The notes: a model not told the origin generated them from the sequence alone. Shown: positions 8,154-17,296, numbered from the stretch's first letter. The stretch is DNA of 64,000 bases from Thalassobacillus devorans (GCF_011761345.1 NZ_JAASRY010000003.1:372001-436000); one strand, 5' to 3'. Numbers and translations: made by a program.

Positions 8154-9362
8154 ATGAACAAATCCAAACGTTTTGAAACCTCCGTCATTCATGCGGGGTA
8201 TGACTCGAAACAACATTTAGGAAGTCTATCCACACCGATTTTCCAAACGTCTACATTCACTTTCGACTCTGCGGAACAAGGGGAAAGACGGTTTGCAGGT
8301 GAAGAGGAAGGCTATATATATTCGCGGTTAGGAAATCCGACAGTACGTGCTTTGGAAGAAAAAATAGCGGAGCTGGAAGGAGGGGATATGGGACTTGCAT
8401 TTGGTTCCGGGATGGCTGCCGTCTCTGCGGTACTTGTAGCGCTGACGAAAACAGGTGACCATATCCTTTGCTCCCAAGGATTGTACGGGTGCACATTCGG
8501 ATTACTGCGTATGATGAATGAAAAATACAATATCACGAGTGATTTCAGTCAGATGGAAACAGAAGAAGAGGTACGTGAGCTGATTCAGCCTAATACCAGC
8601 TGCATCTACATTGAAACGCCAATCAACCCGACGATGCGTCTTTTGGATTTAGAAATGATTGCGCGTGTAGCAAAAGAATATGACATACCAGTCGTTGTCG
8701 ATAATACGTTCTCGACTCCGTATCTGCAGCGTCCGCTCGAGCTGGGATGTGATATCGTCATCCACAGTGCGACGAAATACATCTGTGGGCATGGAGATGT
8801 CATCGCCGGACTTGTCGTCGCGAAAAAGGAGTTTTTAAGTGAGGTGGCAATGACGACGCAAAAAGATATTGGCGGGGTTATATCGCCATTTGATGCCTGG
8901 CTCCTGCTCAGAGGTTTAAAGACGCTCCCGGTGAGAATGGACCGCCATTCCTATAACGCTGCTAAAATATTTAAAGAAATGGAAAAGCACACTGATATCA
9001 AACGTGTCTATTATCCAGATGATGTTCAGCACCCGGATTATTCGATTAAAGAAAAACAAATGAAGCAGGGCGGAGGCATCATTGCGTTTGAAATCGAAGG
9101 AACCAAGGAAGATGCCCAGCAGTTATTGAATAATTTATCGTTCATTCAAATAGCGGTCAGTCTTGGCGATGCAGAAAGCCTGATCCAGCATCCGGCAACG
9201 ATGACACATGCGGTCGTACCAGAAGCAGAAAGGTTAAAAATGGGGATTACTGATCAAATGATCCGGCTGTCTGTCGGCTTAGAAGCATGGGAAGATATCT
9301 GGGATGATTTGGAGAAGGCGCTAAGCAAATTGCCAGCTGCAAAAGAAGGGATAAAAAATTAG
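8154..9362 (+). CDS. megL: Methionine gamma-lyase (trans-sulfuration PLP enzyme)
   Basis: 402 residues, complete Cys/Met metabolism PLP-enzyme fold. PLP-contact motifs YSRLGNPTV and GSGMAAVSAV are present, and the Schiff-base lysine sits in HSATKYICGHGD near residue 207. The loop QGLYGCTFGLL near residue 113 carries the cysteine typical of methionine gamma-lyases, where cystathionine gamma-synthase/lyase proteins usually have another residue. This favours conversion of methionine to methanethiol, 2-oxobutyrate and ammonia; cystathionine gamma-lyase activity cannot be ruled out. The ATG at 8154 follows GGGGAGAAG. Monocistronic, ended by a terminator. Confidence 0.82.
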   Translation: MNKSKRFETSVIHAGYDSKQHLGSLSTPIFQTSTFTFDSAEQGERRFAGEEEGYIYSRLGNPTVRALEEKIAELEGGDMGLAFGSGMAAVSAVLVALTKTGDHILCSQGLYGCTFGLLRMMNEKYNITSDFSQMETEEEVRELIQPNTSCIYIETPINPTMRLLDLEMIARVAKEYDIPVVVDNTFSTPYLQRPLELGCDIVIHSATKYICGHGDVIAGLVVAKKEFLSEVAMTTQKDIGGVISPFDAWLLLRGLKTLPVRMDRHSYNAAKIFKEMEKHTDIKRVYYPDDVQHPDYSIKEKQMKQGGGIIAFEIEGTKEDAQQLLNNLSFIQIAVSLGDAESLIQHPATMTHAVVPEAERLKMGITDQMIRLSVGLEAWEDIWDDLEKALSKLPAAKEGIKN

Positions 9363-9425
9363 TGTTTTACAGAAGGAGAGGTAATCGTTCTCCCATCATT
9401 AAAACTACTATGATTCAACAAAGTG

Positions 9426-9462
9426 AAAAGCAGGAGCCGGCCGAACGGTTCCTGCTTTTTAT
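9426..9462 (+). terminator. Terminator after megL
   Basis: AAAAGCAGGAGCC, GGCCGAAC loop, GGTTCCTGCTTTTT. Confidence 0.88.
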
Positions 9463-9472
9463 ATTAACGAAA

Positions 9473-9599
9473 TTATTTTGGATTCAGGGCATCCTTAACC
9501 CCTTTCCCCATAAAGTTGATCGATAGAATAATCAGCACCAACCATGACACTTTTTCCATAGCCCAATTCGCCTACAACACCAATCACTTGTTTGTACCA
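9473..9599 (-). pseudogene. Remnant of an oligopeptide (App/Opp-type) ABC transporter
   Basis: Read on the minus strand, one frame gives VLIILSINFMGKGVKDALNPK and stop, the typical last 20 residues of an OppC/AppC/DppC permease. Overlapping just upstream in another frame is QVIGVVGELGYGKSV, which closely resembles the Walker A region of the OppD/AppD ATPase (VVGESGSGKSV). No upstream start or body of either gene remains. An operon of app type (ATPase genes first, permease C last) that lost everything between the ATPase P-loop and the permease tail would leave this arrangement. The permease tail is the firmer part; the P-loop piece could be chance. Confidence 0.55.
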
Positions 9600-9785
9600 T
9601 TAGTTTACAAATTGAGGAGGACATAATTATTAAATTATTTAGATCAAATTATTGATGAATGATTAATCGTAGTTAAGGGTATATAGAAGAAATATAAATA
9701 AGCAGTTGTTATGTTTATTTCCAGGCTAAGACCGCGATTTTGTAATTCAGCGTCTAACTATTTAATTTAGGAAAGGGTGAAAGTT

Positions 9786-10280
9786 ATGTTAAAAAATTTA
9801 TTTAAAAAGAGTACTGGTGAATTAAAAATTTATGCTCCATTAGAAGGAAAAGTAGTCGATCTGAATGAAGTACCTGATCCTGTTTTTGCCGAACGAATGA
9901 TGGGAGAAGGAGTAGCGATTGAACCAGTCAATGGAGAAGTCGTTAGTCCGGTAGATGGAGAAATCGTCCAGTTGTTCCATACGAACCATGCGGTAGGGAT
10001 CAAAACGAAATCCGGTGTTGAAGTCCTTGTTCATATTGGATTAGAAACAGTGAGTATGGAAGGAGAGGGATTCGAGGGCCATGTGAAAGCAGGGGATAAA
10101 GTGAAAACCGGTGATAAATTAATTACGTTTGATATGAATCTTGTAAAGGAAAAAGCAAAAAGTACGATAACGCCAATTATTATTACAAACTATAATGATG
10201 TCGCTGCAAATATGGAACAGCATACGATGGATAATGCTATTCGCGGAGAAACCGAAATTATTATGATTCAGCTGAAGTAG
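9786..10280 (+). CDS. PTS glucose-type EIIA protein (stand-alone)
   Basis: 164 residues, one complete EIIA-Glc domain. The two active-site histidines are visible: H68 in HTNHAVGIKT and H83, the phospho-acceptor, in VLVHIGLETV. Supporting signatures are APLEGKVVDLNEVPDPVFAE and SPVDGEIVQLF. Start at the ATG at 9786 with AAAGGG upstream, in preference to the GTG at 9777, which has none. There is no EIIB or EIIC domain and no PTS permease in the window, so it resembles B. subtilis YpqE or an unlinked Crr. It would take phosphate from HPr and pass it to permeases encoded elsewhere, or to the PRD regulator encoded 28 bases downstream. Confidence 0.9.
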   Translation: MLKNLFKKSTGELKIYAPLEGKVVDLNEVPDPVFAERMMGEGVAIEPVNGEVVSPVDGEIVQLFHTNHAVGIKTKSGVEVLVHIGLETVSMEGEGFEGHVKAGDKVKTGDKLITFDMNLVKEKAKSTITPIIITNYNDVAANMEQHTMDNAIRGETEIIMIQLK

Positions 10281-10308
10281 CAGGCTATCTGGAGAGGGAG
10301 ATGACGGA

Positions 10309-11124
10309 GTGAGGATTGAACGTATACTCAATGAGAATATTGTTATTGCCGCAGATAACCAACAGAATAATATGGTTCTGGGGCAGGACATAGCTCATGA
10401 AAAGAAAAGGGGAGATTACCTTAGCTCGGGAGCGATTGAAACAGTAATTAGTATGGATGGCGATGTCAGCCGGTATGAAGAATTTTTTCAACTGGTATCA
10501 GAAGAAGTAATTCGGTTGACGGAAGATATCATTACGCATGCCGAAGACTTTCTTCAAACTGATTTAAGTGAATCATTGCACATGGAGCTGGCTGATCATC
10601 TGACATTTTTATTAGCCGATCCCCCAAAACATGTGACCATCCAGAATGGTTTAATTGAAGAGATAGATATTCTTTATGCTAAGGAGTATCAGGTGGGGCT
10701 TCGAGCAGTCAGACTCATTAAAGAGCGCTTTAATCGGGAGCTTCCAGAAAAGGAAGCTGGCCATATAGCTGTTTTTATCCATGGAGGGAGAGCCTCTGAT
10801 TGTAACAATGACCAATCTGTAAAAAAAGCTGCTATTATTCGAGATTTAATTGCTATCATTGAACGAGCTTACAAGAGTTACCTGTCCAGGGAGAATGTGG
10901 CCTATCAGCATTTAGTCACTCACTTGAACCGGGCGATAGGACGGCGGGAAGAACGTCAGGTTGTTGATAAAGACATGTTAGTGATGATTCAAAATAAATA
11001 TCAAACAGCATACCAGTGCGCGGTAGATATAGCGGCTTACCTATCCGATGAATACTATATTCACTTTCCTTCTGCTGAAGTTGGGTATCTTACCCTTCAT
11101 ATTCACCGGGCAGCCAAAGCGTGA
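10309..11124 (+). CDS. BglG/LicT-family transcription antiterminator
   Basis: 271 residues, GTG start at 10309 with GGAGAGGGAG eight bases upstream. Residues 1-55 resemble the CAT RNA-binding domain (MRIERILNENIVIAADN, then KRGDYL), followed by two PRD domains. PRD1 keeps a His in SLHMELADHLTFLL, with a second in EAGHIAVFIHGG; PRD2 has YQHLVTHLNRAIGR and EVGYLTLHIHR. Such proteins bind RAT hairpins in nascent mRNA and are controlled by PTS phosphorylation. I see no RAT/terminator leader in front of the EIIA gene, so its RNA target is probably elsewhere. Likely an operon with the EIIA gene. Confidence 0.88.
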   Translation: MRIERILNENIVIAADNQQNNMVLGQDIAHEKKRGDYLSSGAIETVISMDGDVSRYEEFFQLVSEEVIRLTEDIITHAEDFLQTDLSESLHMELADHLTFLLADPPKHVTIQNGLIEEIDILYAKEYQVGLRAVRLIKERFNRELPEKEAGHIAVFIHGGRASDCNNDQSVKKAAIIRDLIAIIERAYKSYLSRENVAYQHLVTHLNRAIGRREERQVVDKDMLVMIQNKYQTAYQCAVDIAAYLSDEYYIHFPSAEVGYLTLHIHRAAKA

Positions 11125-11200
11125 GAGTTGTCATTCCTATGCTGTCGTATGTTTATGGTAAAATGAGAACATAATATACCGACAGGAAAGGAAGATAGGC

Positions 11201-11743
11201 ATGGCGAAGGAGCAAAGGAAATCAACAGCTTCCGAGCGGCGGGAAGAGGTTCTGTTCATGTTGAAGAACAGGGAAGATCCCATAACCGGCCGTGAATTAG
11301 CCGATAAAGTGAAGGTATCCCGCCAGGTAATCGTCGGTGATATATCCTTGTTGAAAGCAAAGGGTGAACCGATTGTAGCAACAAGCCAAGGGTATATTTA
11401 TATGACGGATAAGGCCGATAGTCCTCCTATTGAACGGACAATAGCCGTCAAACACACCCCGCAGGAGACAGAGAAGGAACTGACGATTTTAGTGGATCAT
11501 GGCGTTTTTATAAAAGATGTAACAGTTGAACATCCTGTATATGGCGATTTGACAGCATCTGTATTGATTTGGAATCGTCGTGATGTCCAAAAGTTCCTGG
11601 AAAATATCAAGGAGACCGAAGCCTCTTTTCTTTCAGAGCTTACCGATGGCATTCATCTTCATACGATCGCTGCAGACAGCGAGGAAGCATTGGATGAAGC
11701 ATTAGAAGCATTGCAGAGAGAGGGCATCTTATTAAAATCTTGA
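11201..11743 (+). CDS. niaR: NAD-biosynthesis repressor NiaR
   Basis: 180 residues. N-terminal helix-turn-helix (HTH_11), residues about 11-60: REEVLFMLKNREDPITGREL and VSRQVIVGDISLLKAKG. C-terminal 3H domain with its spaced histidines: VDHGVFIKDV, VEHPVYGDL and DGIHLHTIAAD. This is the layout of B. subtilis NiaR (YrxA), which represses NAD synthesis and nicotinate uptake genes when niacin is present. Start ATG at 11201 follows GGAAAGGAAG. It has its own short upstream gap after the antiterminator gene; no target genes are next to it. Confidence 0.93.
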   Translation: MAKEQRKSTASERREEVLFMLKNREDPITGRELADKVKVSRQVIVGDISLLKAKGEPIVATSQGYIYMTDKADSPPIERTIAVKHTPQETEKELTILVDHGVFIKDVTVEHPVYGDLTASVLIWNRRDVQKFLENIKETEASFLSELTDGIHLHTIAADSEEALDEALEALQREGILLKS

Positions 11744-11881
11744 AGCAAAACGCATTCATAAGAATAGGATAAGGGAAGAGATATACCATTAGAGGGTAAT
11801 ATCTCTTCCTTTGATTTTACTGTACAGCACGGAAATATGCTATATTTTATTCAGGCAGTTAGGAAGAAAGGGTGAAGGTGA

Positions 11882-13333
11882 ATGCCAATTTTTGAAGTAG
11901 GCCCTTATTTATTTACAATTGTTATTATTATCAACGTATTCCTTGCCTTCGCCATCATCTTCTTGGAAAGACGGGATGCCAGTGCTACATGGGCATGGCT
12001 GATGGTACTGCTCTTCATTCCTGTCGGTGGATTCTTGCTTTATTTGATTTTTGGCAGAAGGTTGAGCAAAAAAGAGATATTTACTTGGGATAAAAAGAAT
12101 CGTTTAGGGCTTTTGACAGCCGTTCAGGACCAGCTTCGTTCCATTGAAGAGGATACATTAAAACTGGACCATCCCGAATTAGAAGAGTTTGAAGACCTCT
12201 TTTATTTGCACCTCAAAAATAATGATGCCTTATTAACCAAAGATAATAAGGTGGAAATATTCACCGATGGGCAAGAGAAATTTCATGCCCTATTGGAAGA
12301 CATAGAAAGTGCAACCGATCATGTCCATTTGCTTTATTATATATGGCGGGATGATCAGCTTGGCCAAAGGCTATCAGAATTACTTATTAAGAAGATAGAG
12401 GAAGGCGTCAAAGTAAGAGTATTATATGATGATATGGGCTCAAGGACATTGAGCAGGAAATACATCAAACGGATAAAAAAAGCAGGCGGGGAAATGGAAG
12501 CATTTTTTCCTGCTCTAATTCCTAAGTTGAATATGAAAATCAATTATCGGAACCATCGTAAGCTTGCAATCATTGATGGGAAAATCGGTTATATTGGCGG
12601 TTTTAATGTCGGTGATGAATACCTCGGTTACAATCAGAGGTTTGGTTATTGGCGGGATACCCATTTGCGTGTTGAAGGCGGTGCTGTGCATAATATGCAG
12701 ACGCGATTCATCCTTGACTGGAATCACGCTTCCAGTAGGGATATCGGGTATGAGGACCGCTATTATCAAGCCGAGGAAAAAGGGGATGTCGCCATGCAAA
12801 TTGTTTCCAGCGGGCCTGATTCGGAATGGGAACAAATCAAGCATGGTTATATCAAAATGATCCTTTCGGCAAAGGAATCTATTTACATTCAAACTCCTTA
12901 TTTCATTCCTGATGACAGCCTGTTGGATGCTGTACGGATTGCCACGCTGTCCGGAGTCGATGTCAGAGTCATGATTCCAAAAATGCCGGATCATCCTTTT
13001 GTTTATTGGGCGACTTATTCTAATGTCGGGGATTTGCTGGAAGCCGGCGCGAAAATCTATATTTATCAAAAGGGTTTCCTGCATGCCAAGTCGATTGTGG
13101 TAGATGGTAAGATTGCTTCTGTTGGTACAGCAAATATTGATGTTCGCAGTTTTCGTCTCAATTTTGAAGTGAATGCATTCCTTTACCACCCGGATGTCGC
13201 CAAGGAGTTATCTGATTCTTTCCTGGACGATATCGTAGATTCCACCCAATTGACTCTACGTCTTTATAAGAGCAGGTCAAAATGGATACGTTTCAAAGAA
13301 GCCATCGCAAGATTATTATCACCAATCCTTTGA
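11882..13333 (+). CDS. cls: Cardiolipin synthase
   Basis: 483 residues, the normal length. Two N-terminal membrane segments (residues about 8-28 and 38-58), then two phospholipase D repeats with HKD motifs: HRKLAIIDGKIGYIGGFN near residue 224 and HAKSIVVDGKIASVGTAN near residue 400. It joins two phosphatidylglycerols into cardiolipin and glycerol at the membrane. Cardiolipin increases under salt stress in many bacilli. The ATG at 11882 follows AAGGGTGAAGGTGA. Monocistronic, followed by repeat copy 2. Confidence 0.96.
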   Translation: MPIFEVGPYLFTIVIIINVFLAFAIIFLERRDASATWAWLMVLLFIPVGGFLLYLIFGRRLSKKEIFTWDKKNRLGLLTAVQDQLRSIEEDTLKLDHPELEEFEDLFYLHLKNNDALLTKDNKVEIFTDGQEKFHALLEDIESATDHVHLLYYIWRDDQLGQRLSELLIKKIEEGVKVRVLYDDMGSRTLSRKYIKRIKKAGGEMEAFFPALIPKLNMKINYRNHRKLAIIDGKIGYIGGFNVGDEYLGYNQRFGYWRDTHLRVEGGAVHNMQTRFILDWNHASSRDIGYEDRYYQAEEKGDVAMQIVSSGPDSEWEQIKHGYIKMILSAKESIYIQTPYFIPDDSLLDAVRIATLSGVDVRVMIPKMPDHPFVYWATYSNVGDLLEAGAKIYIYQKGFLHAKSIVVDGKIASVGTANIDVRSFRLNFEVNAFLYHPDVAKELSDSFLDDIVDSTQLTLRLYKSRSKWIRFKEAIARLLSPIL

Positions 13334-13346
13334 TTAATTTACAACT

Positions 13347-13830
13347 AAGCTCCCTTTTGCTGAAGACCTAGTTTCGAGACTTTAGATAGCAATTATGGTG
13401 GCTGGGAAAACGGATCGCTTTCCGTGGGCATGTGGTGAGCTTCCTCAGGCTTCGCCTTGCGGGATCTCACCGCTCATGTGCATCCCACAGGAGTCTCACC
13501 GTTTTCCCCGCCACCATACGTTTGTTAGCGTCTCGAAACTTCTTCAAATAGCATGTTTTTGGAATAGAAAATACGAGCAATTTAGCATAGTAACAGTATT
13601 TTCTTCACAAAGTAGAAATGGATTTCCCATACACGATTTCGAGTATCTTTTATGGCAAGGGGCGTGGGGGAAGGGTGAGACTCCCGCGGGAGAAGGGTTC
13701 TAGGCGAGATCCCGCAGGGCATAGCCCGAGGAAGCTTGCCAGGTCCCCCGCAGGAAAGCGAATCCTTCCCCAACGCCCCTAAACGCCCAATAAATACCTC
13801 GAAATCAAGTCTTCGACTTTAGTGTTTAGG
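13347..13830 (+). repeat. MITE-like palindromic intergenic element, copy 2
   Basis: A end TAAGCTCCC...CTGAAGACCTAGTTTCGAGA; B end TACCTCGAAATCAAGTCTTC. It contains two divergent core units: one reading GGATCGCTTTCCGTGGGC / CCTTGCGGGATCTCACC and, after about 110 AT-rich bases, a second in the other direction (GAGACTCCCGCGGGAG / GAGATCCCGCAGGGC / CCCCGCAGGAAAGCGAATCC). The whole is therefore a nested inverted repeat able to fold into long hairpins. Located between cls and htrB (convergent). Confidence 0.8.
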
Positions 13831-13837
13831 AAAATAC

Positions 13838-13888
13838 AAAAAGAACCTGTGCCTTTTGCTGCTGGAAAAGGTACAGGTTCTTTTTTAT
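13838..13888 (-). terminator. Terminator after htrB
   Basis: Minus strand: AAAAAAGAACCTGTACC, then a loop, then GGCACAGGTTCTTTTTGT. Confidence 0.88.
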
Positions 13889-13919
13889 ATCGTTTGTGGG
13901 GAGGTTGTTTCATACTGTT

Positions 13920-15065
13920 CTATTGGGAAGACAACTGTAAATCAGATTTGATCTTCTCGCCATTCCGGTAGAACGTCAATTCTACTTCCTTGCCTTCCTC
14001 TGTCTCTTTATATAGGAATTGACGTAAATTGACCAGTGACTCTATTTTATTACCCTCAATCTCTGTAATAACATCGCTCTTTTTAAGTCCGGCTTTATCC
14101 GCTGGTGACCCTGGCTCGATGCCTCCTACAATAACACCATGCTGAATATCTGCTGGGAGGTTCAATTGCTCGGTCAGGATATTAGCAGGTATTTGTTTGA
14201 TGTCCTGTAAGGATACGCCCATATAAGGTCGTTTCACTTCACCATTGTTTTCCAAGTCTTTAATGACTGGTTTGGCTACATCCATCGGGATAGAAAAACC
14301 TAAACCTTCCACTTCGTTCTGAGCGATTTTCATCGTGTTGATTCCAATGACATCACCTTGAAGGTTGATCAGTGCACCGCCGCTGTTCCCAGGGTTGATG
14401 GCTGCATCCGTTTGGATTACTTCTGTCTGCCAGTCGGCCTGACCATCTTTATTCATATCTACCGGAATGTTACGGTTCAATCCACTGACAATACCTTTCG
14501 TGGCTGAACCAGCGAATTCCATTCCAAGCGGGTTACCAATGGCGATGGCTGTCTGCCCTACTTCTACGTCTTTTGCGTCACCTAACTTGGCAACCTGTTT
14601 GACATGCTTATCATCTATTTTCAAAACGGCAAGGTCAGTCAACGGGTCACTTCCTTCTAATTCTGCTTTGATTTTCGTACCGTCATTCAATATCACTTCC
14701 AGTTGTTCCGCATTTTCAACTACGTGATGATTAGTGACGATATAGGCGTTACCTTGTTCTTTTTTATAGATGACCCCTGAGCCTGTACCGGAATTTTGAG
14801 ATACAGGGTTGCTTTGTTTAATGTTTGAGATACCGACGACTGCGCCTCCGGCTTTTTCAACCGCCTGAGTAACCGGCTCTTTATCTTCGCCGATCTGCAG
14901 TTCATCGGCTTGTGCTGTCGGTTCCTCCGTATTGATTTGAATAGAGATTCCTTTCCATTGAAATACAGTAGTCACAAGGAATATAGCTGCTATTGCTCCA
15001 AAAACGACATAAGCAAAATAAGCACGTTTTTTGGCGCGCCTTTGCCTTTGTTGTTCTGTATCCAT
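13920..15065 (-). CDS. htrB: HtrA-like membrane-anchored serine protease
   Basis: 381 residues. Short cytosolic N-terminus rich in Arg/Lys, one membrane anchor (residues about 17-36), then a trypsin-like domain with the full catalytic triad: H114 in TNHHVV, D144 in DPLTDLAVL, S228 in GNSGGAL. A C-terminal PDZ domain starts near residue 290 (RPYMGVSLQDI, GSPADKAGLKKSDVI). It degrades misfolded proteins outside the membrane. The start at 15065 follows AAGGAGAT; a longer frame to 15110 lacks a site. It is divergent from cssRS, as for B. subtilis htrB, hence the symbol; HtrA is the alternative paralog name. Confidence 0.92.
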   Translation of the reverse strand: MDTEQQRQRRAKKRAYFAYVVFGAIAAIFLVTTVFQWKGISIQINTEEPTAQADELQIGEDKEPVTQAVEKAGGAVVGISNIKQSNPVSQNSGTGSGVIYKKEQGNAYIVTNHHVVENAEQLEVILNDGTKIKAELEGSDPLTDLAVLKIDDKHVKQVAKLGDAKDVEVGQTAIAIGNPLGMEFAGSATKGIVSGLNRNIPVDMNKDGQADWQTEVIQTDAAINPGNSGGALINLQGDVIGINTMKIAQNEVEGLGFSIPMDVAKPVIKDLENNGEVKRPYMGVSLQDIKQIPANILTEQLNLPADIQHGVIVGGIEPGSPADKAGLKKSDVITEIEGNKIESLVNLRQFLYKETEEGKEVELTFYRNGEKIKSDLQLSSQ

Positions 15066-15149
15066 ATAGGCAGATCTCCTTTGAAAATAGTTTATCTGTT
15101 TACTGAACAATTCTTAGTCTACGCTTGAGTTATGGCACGAGATTGGAGA

Positions 15150-15171
15150 AAATGTGGAATAAATGTGTAAA
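15150..15171. promoter_or_regulatory. Direct repeat in the htrB-cssR intergenic region, candidate CssR site
   Basis: AAATGTGGAAT is followed immediately by AAATGTGTAAA: two 11-bp copies, the spacing expected for a head-to-tail OmpR-family dimer. It sits between the divergent htrB and cssR genes. That CssR binds here is inference from position and symmetry. Confidence 0.45.
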
Positions 15172-15248
15172 ATAAAAAGGAAATGGAACATCAATTATGG
15201 AATTGTGGGAGAATAAAAGCAGACTTAGATGGAGAAGGAGGCTTTTCC

Positions 15249-15944
15249 ATGAAACAAACCATTGGTATTGTGGAAGACGATCCGAACATTCGCGATATTG
15301 TCAAAGCTTATTTAGAGAAAGAAGGTTATCACGTAGCCGAGATGGAATCTGCAGAAGCGGCCTGGGAATTGTTCCAGCAGGCTCCTCCGGATTTATGGGT
15401 TCTTGATATCATGCTGCCCGGAATGGACGGCTATGAATTCTGTAAACAAGTACGTAAGGATTCCCAGGTTCCTATTATCATCATTTCAGCTAAAGATGAG
15501 GAAGTGGACAGGATTTTAGGCTTGGAACTGGGGGGCGATGATTATCTGACAAAGCCATTCAGTCCTCGAGAGCTTGTCGCGAGGGTTAAACGGCAGTTGA
15601 CCAGATGGGAAGCAATGAATACGAATACTGCCACAGCGGCCAATGAGACACTTGAAGTCGGAGAATTGTCCTTGTACATGGCAGAACGACGGGCTGTTTG
15701 GGGAGGGGCAGAAGTAGAAGTGACTGCTAAGGAGTTCGATATGTTAAAGTTGCTCGCTCAGCATCCGAACCGTGCTTTTTCCAGAGAAGAACTGCTGGTG
15801 CAAATCTGGGGAGAAGATTACTTTGGCAGTGACCGTGCTGTGGATGACCTGGTGAAACGGCTAAGAAAAAAGCTAGCCGACTTTCCACTGGAAACCGTAT
15901 GGGGCTACGGCTACCGTCTTAGAAAAGATGGAATCGAATCATGA
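15249..15944 (+). CDS. cssR: Secretion-stress response regulator
   Basis: 231 residues, OmpR/PhoB type. Receiver domain with acidic pocket (VEDDPN near residue 9), phospho-accepting Asp in LWVLDIMLPGMDGYEF near residue 53, and the conserved Lys in LTKPFSP near residue 102. C-terminal winged helix with VTAKEFDMLKLLAQHPNRAFSREELL and VDDLVKRLRKKL. The ATG at 15249 has GGAGAAGGAGG upstream. It overlaps cssS by four bases (ATGA). Pairing with a 451-residue kinase and a divergent htrB gene matches B. subtilis cssRS, which senses misfolded secreted protein and heat. Confidence 0.88.
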   Translation: MKQTIGIVEDDPNIRDIVKAYLEKEGYHVAEMESAEAAWELFQQAPPDLWVLDIMLPGMDGYEFCKQVRKDSQVPIIIISAKDEEVDRILGLELGGDDYLTKPFSPRELVARVKRQLTRWEAMNTNTATAANETLEVGELSLYMAERRAVWGGAEVEVTAKEFDMLKLLAQHPNRAFSREELLVQIWGEDYFGSDRAVDDLVKRLRKKLADFPLETVWGYGYRLRKDGIES

Positions 15945-17296
15945 AGCTTTTGCATCAATTGAATACTGCATTCGCTGTTCTGATCATCATCGTTATGTCG
16001 ATAACTGCGATTATTTTATATTCATTGATTCTCAATATGTTGATTGAAGATGAAAAACGTCAACTGGAAGATAAAGGAGAACTTTTGATCGATTTATTGA
16101 ACGAAGAAGACAGTCCGGTGAAGGTGAATCAGTTATCACAGCTGCTTCGAGATAGTGATTTGAGGGTATTGATGTTCGACCGTGGACAAAGGGAAATTTT
16201 GTTTTCCAGTTTGCCGTTTGAAACTGCCACTCTTTGGGCCAGCCAATACGATGAACAACTACATGAAGAGGATCTTTGGGAAAGTCAGGGGCAGGACTTT
16301 GTCGTTTATGATATTGCTTTTACACCGCAGGCGGATGGCGTCATTTTAGTTTTGGCCACTCCGCTTAAAGATTTACAGGCGGTGCAGACGATGTTCGCCT
16401 GGCGGATGATTTATGTATTGTTCATTGGGCTTCTGCTCGCGATAGCTATCAGTCATATGCTTAACCGGCGTCTGGTGACACCGCTGATCCGGTTGAAGAA
16501 AGAACTGAAAAAAATAGAACACCGTAAATTTCAGGAGCTGCAGCCAGTGAAAGCGAGTGGGGAAATCGAAGAAGTGGAGCAAAGTATCCGGACCATGGCA
16601 GCTGAATTAGAAAATTATATCCGCACTCAAAAACAGTTTTTTCAAAATGCTTCCCATGAATTGAAGACACCGTTAATGTCCATACAGGGCTACGCAGAAG
16701 GTATTCGGGACGGGGTGTTTGAAGGGGAGGCAGCGGATAAAGGATTAAACGTTATGATAAAAGAAACAGAAAGATTGAAGAAAATTGTTAATGAAATGAT
16801 TTTATTGGCAAAACTAGATAGTGACGAGAACGTGTATCACCCGGAAGAAGTCGATGTTCATGAGTTAGTGGAACAGGCGACGGAAGGTCTTTTTCCGCTC
16901 GCCAGGGAAAAAGGGGTAGAGCTCGTCCACAATCAAAAGGACTCTTATTATTTATCTATTGACCCGGAAAAAGTGATGCAGGCGTTCATTAATATCATTG
17001 CAAACGCTATTCGACATGCTACTTCTTCCGTAACTATTGTAACCACGCAATCTGCAGATGAAATTATTATTGAAGTCCAGGATGATGGTACTGGCATCCC
17101 TGAGGAAATCCTTCCTCAGCTTTTTGAACGCTTCATCAAAGGAAAAGAAGGAGAAACTGGTTTAGGATTAGCCATTTCGAGAGCGATTATCGAGCGGAGT
17201 GGCGGGAAAATTATTGCACGTAACAATGAAGGATCAACAGGTGCAACTTTTAGAATAATATTGCCGAAACAACGGTCCAACCGTAACGAGCAATGA
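15941..17296 (+). CDS. cssS: Secretion-stress sensor histidine kinase
   Basis: 451 residues, the same length as B. subtilis CssS. Two membrane spans (about 9-33 and 150-172) enclose an extracytoplasmic sensor region of about 115 residues, followed by a HAMP linker, the H box FQNASHELKTPLMSIQGYAEG near residue 235, an N box (NIIANAIRHAT), and G boxes (DDGTGIPEE, GETGLGLAISRAI). It phosphorylates CssR. Start overlaps the cssR stop, suggesting translational coupling; the thioesterase gene follows after 14 bases and may share the transcript. Confidence 0.88.
   Translation: MKLLHQLNTAFAVLIIIVMSITAIILYSLILNMLIEDEKRQLEDKGELLIDLLNEEDSPVKVNQLSQLLRDSDLRVLMFDRGQREILFSSLPFETATLWASQYDEQLHEEDLWESQGQDFVVYDIAFTPQADGVILVLATPLKDLQAVQTMFAWRMIYVLFIGLLLAIAISHMLNRRLVTPLIRLKKELKKIEHRKFQELQPVKASGEIEEVEQSIRTMAAELENYIRTQKQFFQNASHELKTPLMSIQGYAEGIRDGVFEGEAADKGLNVMIKETERLKKIVNEMILLAKLDSDENVYHPEEVDVHELVEQATEGLFPLAREKGVELVHNQKDSYYLSIDPEKVMQAFINIIANAIRHATSSVTIVTTQSADEIIIEVQDDGTGIPEEILPQLFERFIKGKEGETGLGLAISRAIIERSGGKIIARNNEGSTGATFRIILPKQRSNRNEQ

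Noticed and set aside
12515-13189. A 224-codon frame on the minus strand.
   Set aside because: It lies wholly inside the cls gene, which has clear HKD motifs on the plus strand.
13395-13773. Overlapping short frames on both strands in repeat copy 2 (and similar ones in copies 1, 5 and 6) resembling hypothetical proteins common in Bacillaceae annotations.
   Set aside because: They are by-products of GC-rich dyads; they have no start signals and occur in several frames at once.
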